NCBI GenBank assembly: GCA_964403185.1
Contig: CAYOFK010000141.1
Span: 1-7,671 of the forward strand
Length of the DNA stretch: 7,671 nt
Source: CAYOFK01 sp964403185
GTDB taxonomy: Bacteria; Bacteroidota; Bacteroidia; Bacteroidales; VadinHA17
Reading direction: 5' to 3'
Below, piece by piece: positions 1-5,527 of this stretch. The notes under the pieces are model-generated. The model did no database searches and had not been told where the DNA came from. It saw nothing but the letters and a program-made list of their open reading frames with translations. Each line of letters begins with the position of its first letter. Within the stretch, counting starts at the first letter, position 1. The translations under genes and the position numbers were made by a program.

Positions 1-291
1 TATCTGACCGGAGGCCCAATCTATATCGATGGTGAGCGTGTAAAGGGAAAAGAGAAGATCGCCATGGGGGCTGCCAGGGGATTGGAGAACCTCCACCTGA
101 TAACTTACAATATACCAAACCGGAAATACATTGATCATGGCCCTGTTTTTTATCCGGATGGTGCCAGGCCAACCTATGTGAATTCAATTGCCATAGGACC
201 TTATGGGAATGTCTATACGCTGGCCCGATTCGAACAAAATGGAAAGATCATTGAGGATCTGGTGAAAATCCCCGATCCTTTTTCAAAGTAA
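1..291 (+). CDS. 3' end of a probable secreted beta-propeller-like protein (partial, start outside window)
   Basis: The reading frame is open from base 1 to a TAA stop at 289-291, giving 96 visible residues. An ATG at position 64 lies in frame, but the frame continues upstream without a stop, so this is the tail of a longer gene. The visible part alternates short aromatic or hydrophobic strands with Gly/Asp/Asn turns, notably 'SIAIGPYGNVYTLARF' near the end and 'HLITYNIPNRKYIDHGPVF' before it. That pattern is typical of the last blades of SMP-30/NHL/PQQ-like beta-propellers ('DG.VY' blade motif). The catalytic or ligand-binding part is not visible, so no function is assigned. It points the same way as the hip-like operon but ends 86 bp before its preferred start and probably belongs to another transcription unit. 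The fold call is inference from strand pattern only. Confidence 0.6.
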   Translation, partial: YLTGGPIYIDGERVKGKEKIAMGAARGLENLHLITYNIPNRKYIDHGPVFYPDGARPTYVNSIAIGPYGNVYTLARFEQNGKIIEDLVKIPDPFSK

Positions 292-295
292 TAAG

Positions 296-318
296 TACCG
301 CTACAGCAGTAAAAATAA
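296..318 (+). repeat. Direct repeat copy 1 upstream of the hipB-like gene
   Basis: This 23-bp segment begins TACCGC and matches the segment at 357-379 at 18 of 23 positions by hand alignment. Both share TACCGC, then CAGTAA, then AAT in register. It lies just upstream of the candidate promoter. It could be an operator half for the Xre/HipB-type regulator, or just a small local duplication. Confidence 0.45.
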
Positions 319-326
319 GCGTAAAG

Positions 327-358
327 CTTGACTGATGTTATCTATTGATGTATATTTA
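327..358 (+). promoter_or_regulatory. Candidate promoter for the hipBST-like operon
   Basis: CTTG at 327-330 is followed by a 20-bp spacer and TATATTTA at 351-358. These match the Bacteroidota promoter (-33 TTTG, about 20 bp, -7 TAnnTTTG) in all but one position of each box. The same bases also read as a sigma70-type pair, TTGACT at 328-333, a 17-bp spacer and TATATT at 351-356. Transcription would begin near 363-366. That lies downstream of the TTG/ATG codons at 345/348, so it favours the ATG at 378 as the true hipB-like start. No transcription data are available, so this is a sequence match only. Confidence 0.45.
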
Positions 359-379
359 CCGCCATAACAGTAATAATAT
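357..379 (+). repeat. Direct repeat copy 2 overlapping promoter and start of the hipB-like gene
   Basis: This is the second copy of the imperfect 23-bp repeat (18/23 identical to 296-318), 61 bp downstream start to start, close to six helical turns. It runs from the end of the -7-like box through the likely transcription start to the ATG at 378. A repressor bound here would block initiation. Operator function is inferred from position; no dyad symmetry was found inside the repeat. Confidence 0.45.
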
Positions 380-620
380 GTTAGATCCGGGAACATTAGC
401 ATCTGCAATCAGGAACCATCGCAAAGCCGCCAGACTAAGTCAACTTCAACTTGCAGAACTGGCAGGTGTTGGCAAAACTGTAGTTTTCGACATTGAAAAA
501 GGGAAAGAGAGTGTACAAATCGATACGCTCAGGAAAATCCTCAAAGTATTGAATATACAAGTTCAATTGGTAAGCCCCATAATGGATAACCTTCAAATCA
601 ACACGAATGAGAAAAGCTAA
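378..620 (+). CDS. hipB: Xre-family transcriptional regulator, HipB-like antitoxin component
   Basis: This 80-residue protein is a single Cro/C1-type helix-turn-helix domain. 'LSQLQLAELAGVGKTVVFDIEKGK' (split here as LSQLQLAELAG / VGKTVVFDIEKGK, about residues 20-43) is the HTH core, followed by 'IDTLRKILKVLNIQVQL', the helix and C-terminal strand typical of HipB/y4mF-type regulators. HipB proteins bind the operator of their own operon and dock the HipA/HipT kinase; E. coli HipB is about the same size. The ATG at 378 is preferred over TTG 345 or ATG 348, because the predicted transcript starts after those codons and the family normally begins just before the first helix. No Shine-Dalgarno is visible. 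Its end overlaps the next gene by 14 nt (607-620), which suggests translational coupling. Autoregulation is inferred from the flanking direct repeats. The family call is confident; the symbol rests on context. Confidence 0.85.
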   Translation: MLDPGTLASAIRNHRKAARLSQLQLAELAGVGKTVVFDIEKGKESVQIDTLRKILKVLNIQVQLVSPIMDNLQINTNEKS

Positions 621-921
621 GGTATATGTCAATGGGACTGAAGCAGGGACTCTGAGTGAAATAAGGTTGGGTAAAGAATACCTCTTCGAATATGGTGAAG
701 GATATTACGAACTCGAAATATCGAGGACAATGCTGGTAAATCAGAGGATATACCTGTTCCATGAATTTCCTCCGTTTTTTGAGGGATTACTGCCAGAGGG
801 TATTCAATTGGAAGGTTTATTAAAGACCGGAAAAATTGATAGAAATGATCTCTTTTCTCAATTAGTAACAGTAGGGGAGGATTTGATTGGGGTAATCACC
901 GTAAAGGAGGTGCCGGAATGA
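607..921 (+). CDS. hipS: HipS-like protein: stand-alone HipA N-terminal subdomain
   Basis: This 104-residue protein corresponds to only the first N-terminal subdomain of HipA-type kinases (HipA N-terminal domain 1, 'couple_hipA'). Visible family signatures are the opening strand 'KAKVYVNGTEAGTL', the central 'FPPFFEGLLPEG' (about residues 54-65, compare LP.FF..LLPEG in HipA), and the closing 'NDLFSQLVTVGEDLIGVI'. In HipA this module is fused to the kinase. In the E. coli O127 HipBST system it is a separate small protein, HipS, which acts as the antitoxin of the kinase HipT. The gene starts inside the upstream regulator (14-nt overlap) and ends in an ATGA overlap with the kinase gene. The stop at 919-921 is intact, so this is a true split and not a frameshift: the kinase reads in a different frame with its own ATG and ribosome binding site. 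The antitoxin role is inferred from the described system. Confidence 0.83.
   Translation: MRKAKVYVNGTEAGTLSEIRLGKEYLFEYGEGYYELEISRTMLVNQRIYLFHEFPPFFEGLLPEGIQLEGLLKTGKIDRNDLFSQLVTVGEDLIGVITVKEVPE
903..910 (+). promoter_or_regulatory. Near-perfect Shine-Dalgarno sequence for the hipT-like gene
   Basis: AAAGGAGG lies 7 nt before the ATG at 918, inside the last codons of the hipS-like gene (it encodes part of VKEVPE). None of the other five gene starts visible in the window has a recognisable Shine-Dalgarno, as expected in Bacteroidota. The site fixes the kinase start at 918 and suggests it has its own initiation signal in addition to coupling through ATGA. Confidence 0.7.
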
Positions 922-1847
922 ATCGTTGTCCGATTACATATGCTCCCTGCGGAGAAAACCGGTACAGTGTCAAAGGGCTAAAGCTTCTGGCTACGGGATT
1001 ATCAGATCTGAATCTTTTTAAATATACTGCAGAGGAACAACGCACCGAGGCATTTTACCGGGGTTCAAAAATGTCTATTCAGGGGGTGCAGCCCAAACTT
1101 AGTACTATCTTAAATATCAAGAATGAGCGTTTTGATATTGTAGACAGGGGAGGTCGTTATATTTTCAAACCTCAGCATCAGTTTTTTATTCAAATGCCGG
1201 AGAATGAGGATCTGACCATGCGAATGGCTGGGCTGATTGATCTGGATGTTCCTTTGCATGGCATGATCTGGTCAAAAGACCAATCTCTTACCTACTTCAT
1301 AAAGCGGTTCGACCGAAAAGGGCAGAAGGATAAAGTACCTGTTGAAGATTTTGCCCAGCTTGCAGGCATGAACAGGGATACAAAATATAATTACAGCATG
1401 GAGAGGGTATTGACATTGATTGATACATATTGCACTTTCCCGGCTGTTGAAAAGGTGAAGCTGTTTAAACTGATATTATTCTGTTTTCTTACCGGAAATG
1501 AAGATATGCATCTTAAAAACTTTTCTATCATTAACAGAAATGGTAAAATTGAATTATCGCCATGCTATGATCTTCTTAATACAACCATAGAACTTAAAAA
1601 TCCCGTTGAAGAGATTGCATTGCCATTAGGAGGGAAAAAGAAAAACCTGACCCGAAGTATGTTAATTAACTACTTTGGAAATGAGAGATGCCAATTGACC
1701 GGTAAAGTCATTGATAAGGTAATGGAAAATATCTCCTCAGCCATTCCGGACTGGAAAAAATTGATCGACATAAGCTTTCTTTCCATCCGGATGAAAGAAA
1801 AATACCTTGATCTTCTCAACTCCCGATTAGGTATCATTGATTTGTAA
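918..1847 (+). CDS. hipT: HipT-like Ser/Thr kinase toxin (HipA catalytic core without N-terminal subdomain)
   Basis: This 309-residue protein has the conserved HipA-kinase core. The Gly-rich loop 'SIQGVQPKLS' is at residues 53-62, the ATP-binding lysine is in 'YIFKP' (K84), and 'YFIKRFDR' is at 126-133. The catalytic loop 'GNEDMHLKNFS' has D196 and N201, and the metal-binding 'LSPCYDLL' has D218. All catalytic residues expected for HipA-family kinases are present, so the enzyme should be active. At 309 aa it is far shorter than HipA (about 440) because the N-terminal subdomain is encoded separately just upstream. Characterised relatives phosphorylate aminoacyl-tRNA synthetases: HipA acts on GltX and E. 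coli O127 HipT on TrpS. The target here is unknown. In HipT the loop carries two autophosphorylated serines (SIS); here the motif is S53-I-Q55, leaving one. The gene overlaps its hipS-like partner by 4 nt and the convergent racemase by 14 nt. Confidence 0.88.
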   Translation: MNRCPITYAPCGENRYSVKGLKLLATGLSDLNLFKYTAEEQRTEAFYRGSKMSIQGVQPKLSTILNIKNERFDIVDRGGRYIFKPQHQFFIQMPENEDLTMRMAGLIDLDVPLHGMIWSKDQSLTYFIKRFDRKGQKDKVPVEDFAQLAGMNRDTKYNYSMERVLTLIDTYCTFPAVEKVKLFKLILFCFLTGNEDMHLKNFSIINRNGKIELSPCYDLLNTTIELKNPVEEIALPLGGKKKNLTRSMLINYFGNERCQLTGKVIDKVMENISSAIPDWKKLIDISFLSIRMKEKYLDLLNSRLGIIDL

Positions 1848-2607
1848 TCATATTTCCTAAAGGTTTCAGTTTTTTAGGATCAGCGCTGTAAATCAATGCC
1901 CGGGCAAGGACCAAAGTGGGATCAATGGTTACCACATCTTCCAATAACTGTTCAGGAATGGCAATGGGAATCTCGGTACAACCAAGGATCACTGCCTGTG
2001 CTCCCCGTTTTTTTAAGAATGAGATTCCTTTAAGGAGGTTCTTGCGGGCCATTGGATGAACCGGATTGGCAACAGCCTTGATTCCATATACCGGATCGTA
2101 AATAGCAGGATGGATGACTGTTTCCTGCATATCCAAAGTGGGGAGCAACACTTCATAATTTTTTAATGTCAGGGCATTGTTATACACTTCACTCAGAAAT
2201 GTGCCCGTAGTAGACAGAACACCAACCCTTGTTATATCCGGGAAGGTGGAAGCAATGAACGAAACTGTTTCGTCGATCATATGCAGCACCTTTATGCTGC
2301 TCCCGGCTCTGTGTAGTTGATCCTGTATGATACTGAAGATCCCGTCAGCATGCGCTGTGTTGCATGGGATCCCGGCTACTTCTACTCCTGTATTTTCCAG
2401 TTTTAACAGCACCTCAGCGATGGCATATGCGGGATTTTCCTTTTCTTTTCCCAGCAGATACTCCGTACGGTCCGTAATACCAGATGAGCGTGACAACAAT
2501 ACAGTATCAAGGTGATCCTGGTCACAGTTTGCCAGGGTGTTGTCAAGTATTTTGTGAAGCAGATCCAGTCCTGCGTATGGTCCTACACCACTGACTATAC
2601 CAATCAT
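1834..2607 (-). CDS. Aspartate/glutamate-type amino acid racemase
   Basis: This 257-residue cytosolic protein is a member of the Asp/Glu/hydantoin racemase superfamily, which interconverts L- and D-amino acids without PLP by a two-cysteine mechanism. Both catalytic cysteines are visible: C82 in 'GIPCNTAHA' and C210 in 'ILGCTEIPIAI'. The N-terminal 'IGIVSGVGPYAGLDLLHKI' loop and the 'RVGVLSTTGT' strand-loop (127-136) are also family hallmarks. The length fits a full two-domain enzyme of the aspartate racemase/YgeA type; the substrate cannot be told apart from sequence alone. Its ATG overlaps the stop of the upstream ceramidase-like gene (ATGA, 2604-2607), so the two are probably translationally coupled. 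It is the last gene of the minus-strand operon, and its 3' end overlaps the convergent hipT-like gene by 14 bp. The name murI is not used because there is no cell-wall context. Confidence 0.87.
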   Translation of the reverse strand: MIGIVSGVGPYAGLDLLHKILDNTLANCDQDHLDTVLLSRSSGITDRTEYLLGKEKENPAYAIAEVLLKLENTGVEVAGIPCNTAHADGIFSIIQDQLHRAGSSIKVLHMIDETVSFIASTFPDITRVGVLSTTGTFLSEVYNNALTLKNYEVLLPTLDMQETVIHPAIYDPVYGIKAVANPVHPMARKNLLKGISFLKKRGAQAVILGCTEIPIAIPEQLLEDVVTIDPTLVLARALIYSADPKKLKPLGNMITNQ

Positions 2608-4052
2608 AAGCCCTTGTCTTTTAACACCCCTGCTCTGACCAGATTTACCTGCCGCACAACTTCATTAACGATCTTCTCTTCAATACCGGGCATCCAGGTA
2701 CCGTGGTGTCCGTAAACCCACATGGATTCTTCCCCTTCATACCCGCCTTCCTTCAAAATGCGTTCTGAAGGGATATAAGTCATTACATCATTGGCATAAG
2801 CCATGATCATCAGGTCATTCCCGAGAGAGTCGCGTAATATGAAGGCGTAATCAACCACAACCTCCCCGCCTAAAATAACCAGGGTTTGCTCACCCAATTG
2901 CCAGGTCTGAACCGGGTAGTAAGGATAAGAGTCAGGAAATTCCTCACCAGAAGTCCATTTCGCTTTCATTGTTTCAGCCCATCTTTTCTGCCAGTCAGCT
3001 CCTTCTTCCATCACGTTCTCCAGCTTTTCAATAGTGGGTGGCGGAGAGAGGGCCAGTTCAATCTCATGATAATTTGTCTGAATGGAAGAGGTCAGAATTT
3101 TCATGGGTTCTTCCAACACTTGTTCCACGGCAATGGCCAGCTCCCTTCCGTACTGTTTTGCCTGTGAAACCTCTCTTCTCGGCATAGGATTCTGATCAGC
3201 CCCAAATCCGGCGAAAAACATGGCAGTTAACCCCGGGTATTCCTGTTCCAGTTCAATCTGGGCAAAACCGGGATAATCTCCCGACCATCTATTAATACTC
3301 AATGTGGTAGCATGACAGGAATAACCAAAGATGACCGCTATTGGCTGGTCAGACTGGTCACTCACCTTAAGTACCTGAACGACATGATCTGAAGGTCCAT
3401 TCAATTCGGGACTATAAAGACTTTCATTACCCCAGTGATTCTCCCGGCGGTTTACCACAAAGCGTGTTATACCGGCGCCGCTTGATAATCGTGCCGGTGC
3501 AAGGTTGCTTATTGCCCGGCCGGCAACTGTTATAATTTGATCTTCAATGAAAGCCCGGTTGTATTCTAACTGTTTTTTCTGGCTTTCATTGAAAGGAGGA
3601 TATATCCCATCCAGGTTGCTGTTGATCACCGGACCACTATGGGTATGTGAACTACTCAGGATAATGTGCTGCCTTGCCACATGGTATTCACTCACCAGGC
3701 GATCACAAATGGAAATGGACAAATCCCTGCTGAAACCTATGATATCTGTGGTGATCAACAAAACCCTGTTTCCATGGGCATCTTCCAGGGCCAATGCTTT
3801 TGCCCACAGGTCGTGCAGTTTCCCTTCCGCAGGTTTGTCCCGTGCAGCATAACCGGCCATCCATATATACTCCTGCGGAGTAATAACAGCTCTTGCAACA
3901 CCAGCCTTCCACCATTCATTTACTGCAGGAGTCTTTTGTATATCCTGTGCCTGCACCGGCAGAGGCAGGAAATTCAGGAAAAGGAAATTCAGGAAAAGGA
4001 GATTCAGAAGAAGGGGAAACCGGATAAACAATGATCTTTTCATTCGTTTCAT
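2604..4052 (-). CDS. Exported neutral/alkaline ceramidase-family amide hydrolase
   Basis: This 482-residue protein matches the N-terminal catalytic domain of neutral/alkaline ceramidases (zinc amidases that cleave N-acyl bonds). 'GVARAVITPQ' (51-60) and 'MAGYAARDKPAEGKLHD' (65-81) open the fold. 'SSSHTHSGP' (133-141) and 'GYSCHATTLS' (H247) carry the expected zinc histidines. 'FAGFGADQNP' (D286), 'GGEVVVDY' (E397) and 'YANDVMTYIPSE' (Y426) complete the site by analogy with Pseudomonas ceramidase; these assignments are from memory of the family. Residues 1-35 form a Sec signal peptide with a basic start, a long Leu/Phe/Asn core and a V-Q-A cleavage site. The protein lacks the C-terminal domain of true ceramidases (usually about 650-700 aa), and many bacterial relatives of this short form have unknown substrates. 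It lies 15 bp after the DegT gene and overlaps the racemase by 4 nt. An in-frame ATG at 4043 is an alternative start. Confidence 0.87.
   Translation of the reverse strand: MKRMKRSLFIRFPLLLNLLFLNFLFLNFLPLPVQAQDIQKTPAVNEWWKAGVARAVITPQEYIWMAGYAARDKPAEGKLHDLWAKALALEDAHGNRVLLITTDIIGFSRDLSISICDRLVSEYHVARQHIILSSSHTHSGPVINSNLDGIYPPFNESQKKQLEYNRAFIEDQIITVAGRAISNLAPARLSSGAGITRFVVNRRENHWGNESLYSPELNGPSDHVVQVLKVSDQSDQPIAVIFGYSCHATTLSINRWSGDYPGFAQIELEQEYPGLTAMFFAGFGADQNPMPRREVSQAKQYGRELAIAVEQVLEEPMKILTSSIQTNYHEIELALSPPPTIEKLENVMEEGADWQKRWAETMKAKWTSGEEFPDSYPYYPVQTWQLGEQTLVILGGEVVVDYAFILRDSLGNDLMIMAYANDVMTYIPSERILKEGGYEGEESMWVYGHHGTWMPGIEEKIVNEVVRQVNLVRAGVLKDKGL
3967..4011 (-). repeat. Three 15-bp tandem repeat units inside the signal-peptide coding region
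   Basis: On the plus strand, the unit AGGAAATTCAGGAAA occurs twice without mismatch (3967-3981 and 3982-3996), and a third copy at 3997-4011 matches 12 of 15 bases. Read on the minus strand each unit encodes five hydrophobic residues of the FLNFL/LLNLL type. The repeat therefore makes up most of the hydrophobic core of the ceramidase-like protein's signal peptide. Copy-number changes would stay in frame and alter core length by 5 residues. Confidence 0.85.
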
Positions 4053-4067
4053 AAGGAATCAGAATAA

Positions 4068-5426
4068 TCAAAGCAATTGTTTTCTGTTCTCATATACTTT
4101 CTGAACAGCATGAATGATATCGTCCATATCCTTGCGATCTGCCAGCAGCATGTTCTGGAAAAACCAGACTGCCTCCCTGGTCAGTTGGTCGTTATCGGGC
4201 AGATTATGCAATTCCTCCCGGTACCGGTTAAGCCTTTGTGCTGAAAACAGTCTTTTATACCCTCTTGAACTTATTGCTTCTTCCATAAGTCCATCGAAAT
4301 ACTGTTGGCCATAGCCACCGTCGCATGGAATGCCTTCAGCAGAAAGAGCAGCCAGGAACTTCTCTCTTGGAAGATCATCAAAATACGCTGATTTATAGCG
4401 GAACGGATAAAGATGATAGGCAGACCTGGTGGCTCCTTCAGTGAGTTTATAGGGTATTATACCTGGTATATCCTTTAACTTCGAATCCAGGTACAGGGCA
4501 TTTTCCAACCGCTTATCTGCATCACTTCTGGCCCGTTTTATCTGGGACAATAATACGACTGCCTGAAACTCTGTCATTCTTTTATTCCCGCCTCGAAAGG
4601 AGTAACCGGTAAAGTCAGACATGGTATTGCCAAACGCCCGGCCACAATTGTGGTATGAATAGCAGAGGTCCATCACCTTATCATTGTTCCCAACAATCGC
4701 TCCTCCCTCTCCCGAAGGAATATGTTTGGAGTTCTGGAAACTGAAACAACCCAAATCTCCCAGTGTGCCACACTTTTTGCCATCATATTCTGCCAGCCAG
4801 GCCTGGCATGCATCCTCTATTACAGCCAGGTCATTCTTCTTTGCAATTGAATTGATGCGGTTCATATCGGCCGGCAGACCCAAAATATGCACAGGAAGAA
4901 TGGCTTTGGTGCGTTCGGTGATCTTCTCTTCGATCTTATTTGGATTAATGTTAAATGTTTCCTGATCGGTATCAGCAAAAACCGGAAGGGCTTTCTGATT
5001 AAAAACCACATTGTAGGTTGCGATAAATGTATAAGGTGATGTAATGACTTCATCACCTGCATCAACCCCCATCACATGCAAAGCTGTTTCTAAAGCCGCT
5101 GTTCCACTGGCGGTAGCAACCACACGTTTGGTTCCAATCAAATCGGCATACTTCTTTTCAAATTCGCTGGCTTCGGTGCCATTTCCACGAAACCAGTTTC
5201 CACTCCGGAGAACAGATATCATTGGTTTTTCGGCATCAGAATTCCATACCGGCCATTTCAGCCAGCCATCTGTCCTGACAGGTTTGCCACCCTTAACAGC
5301 CAGTTCAGAAGCCAGCACTTCTTTTGAATGTCCAAAAACAGGCATATGGGTTGATACCATGGCGCCAACTGTCCCGGCAGTAGCATTACCAATAAATTTT
5401 CTTCTCGTTAAGTTGTTTTTTTTCAT
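4068..5426 (-). CDS. Tat-exported DegT/DnrJ/EryC1/StrS-family PLP aminotransferase
   Basis: This 452-residue protein belongs to the fold-type I PLP sugar-aminotransferase family (DegT/DnrJ/EryC1/StrS, AHBA synthase-like). In numbering from ATG 5426, the phosphate-binding 'ASGTAALE' is at 106-113 and 'SPYTFIAT' at 130-137. 'VIEDACQAW' has the pyridine-binding D205, and 'FSFQNSKHIPSGEGG' has the Schiff-base lysine K234. All key residues are present, so it should be active. The N-terminus 'TRRKFIGNATAG' (7-18) followed by a hydrophobic stretch is a twin-arginine signal, so the cofactor-loaded enzyme is probably exported, unlike most cytosolic members. The frame extends upstream to an ATG at 5462, but that start would put 12 extra residues before the Tat motif; 5426 fits better. 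It heads the minus-strand operon and is divergent from a Gfo/Idh oxidoreductase, a pairing common in amino-sugar metabolism. The substrate is unknown. Confidence 0.87.
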   Translation of the reverse strand: MKKNNLTRRKFIGNATAGTVGAMVSTHMPVFGHSKEVLASELAVKGGKPVRTDGWLKWPVWNSDAEKPMISVLRSGNWFRGNGTEASEFEKKYADLIGTKRVVATASGTAALETALHVMGVDAGDEVITSPYTFIATYNVVFNQKALPVFADTDQETFNINPNKIEEKITERTKAILPVHILGLPADMNRINSIAKKNDLAVIEDACQAWLAEYDGKKCGTLGDLGCFSFQNSKHIPSGEGGAIVGNNDKVMDLCYSYHNCGRAFGNTMSDFTGYSFRGGNKRMTEFQAVVLLSQIKRARSDADKRLENALYLDSKLKDIPGIIPYKLTEGATRSAYHLYPFRYKSAYFDDLPREKFLAALSAEGIPCDGGYGQQYFDGLMEEAISSRGYKRLFSAQRLNRYREELHNLPDNDQLTREAVWFFQNMLLADRKDMDDIIHAVQKVYENRKQLL

Positions 5427-5527
5427 GACCCGAAGTTTTATTGAGTAGTTAAATTTAGGCATAAATCCGCATGTTCAGATCCTGGTCGGACAATAGTGTT
5501 ATATTTATAGTGAAAGCTACGATAATC
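5427..5527. promoter_or_regulatory. Divergent promoter region between the DegT and Gfo/Idh genes
   Basis: The 101 bp between the two divergent starts are AT-rich. TATATTTA at 5500-5507 (plus strand) ends 20 nt before the ATG at 5528. TAAATTTA at 5450-5457 is its own reverse complement and, read on the minus strand, ends 23 nt before the ATG at 5426. Both resemble the Bacteroidota -7 box TAnnTTTG with the last base changed. I see no convincing -33 TTTG for either, and no inverted repeat suggesting an operator. Shared control of the two units is inferred from geometry. Confidence 0.35.

Noticed and set aside
345..377. TTG 345 or ATG 348 as the start of the hipB-like gene
   Set aside because: The predicted promoter box lies at 351-358, so the transcript would begin after these codons; the added residues are not part of the HTH domain, and ATG 378 fits the family length.
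378..1847. The three hip genes as a frameshifted ordinary hipBA pair
   Set aside because: The 104-aa gene ends exactly at the subdomain boundary with an ATGA overlap and a strong ribosome site for the next gene, which fits a natural split better than a sequencing or mutational break.
1855..1879. Inverted repeat TCCTAAA...TTTAGGA with an 11-nt loop just after the hipT-like stop, as a terminator
   Set aside because: The 7-bp stem is AT-rich, no T tract follows it, and it lies within the racemase coding sequence, where it encodes DPKKLKPLGN.
3666..4034. Plus-strand open frames of 101-122 codons opposite the ceramidase-like gene
   Set aside because: They are antisense shadows of a well-conserved gene, with Cys/Gln/Ser-rich products of no recognisable domain; the repeat-rich tail comes from the signal-peptide repeat.
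5044..5448. Plus-strand open frame of 134 codons opposite the DegT gene
   Set aside because: It is an antisense shadow of the N-terminal half of an intact aminotransferase gene; its product is Ser/Pro-rich with no family signature.
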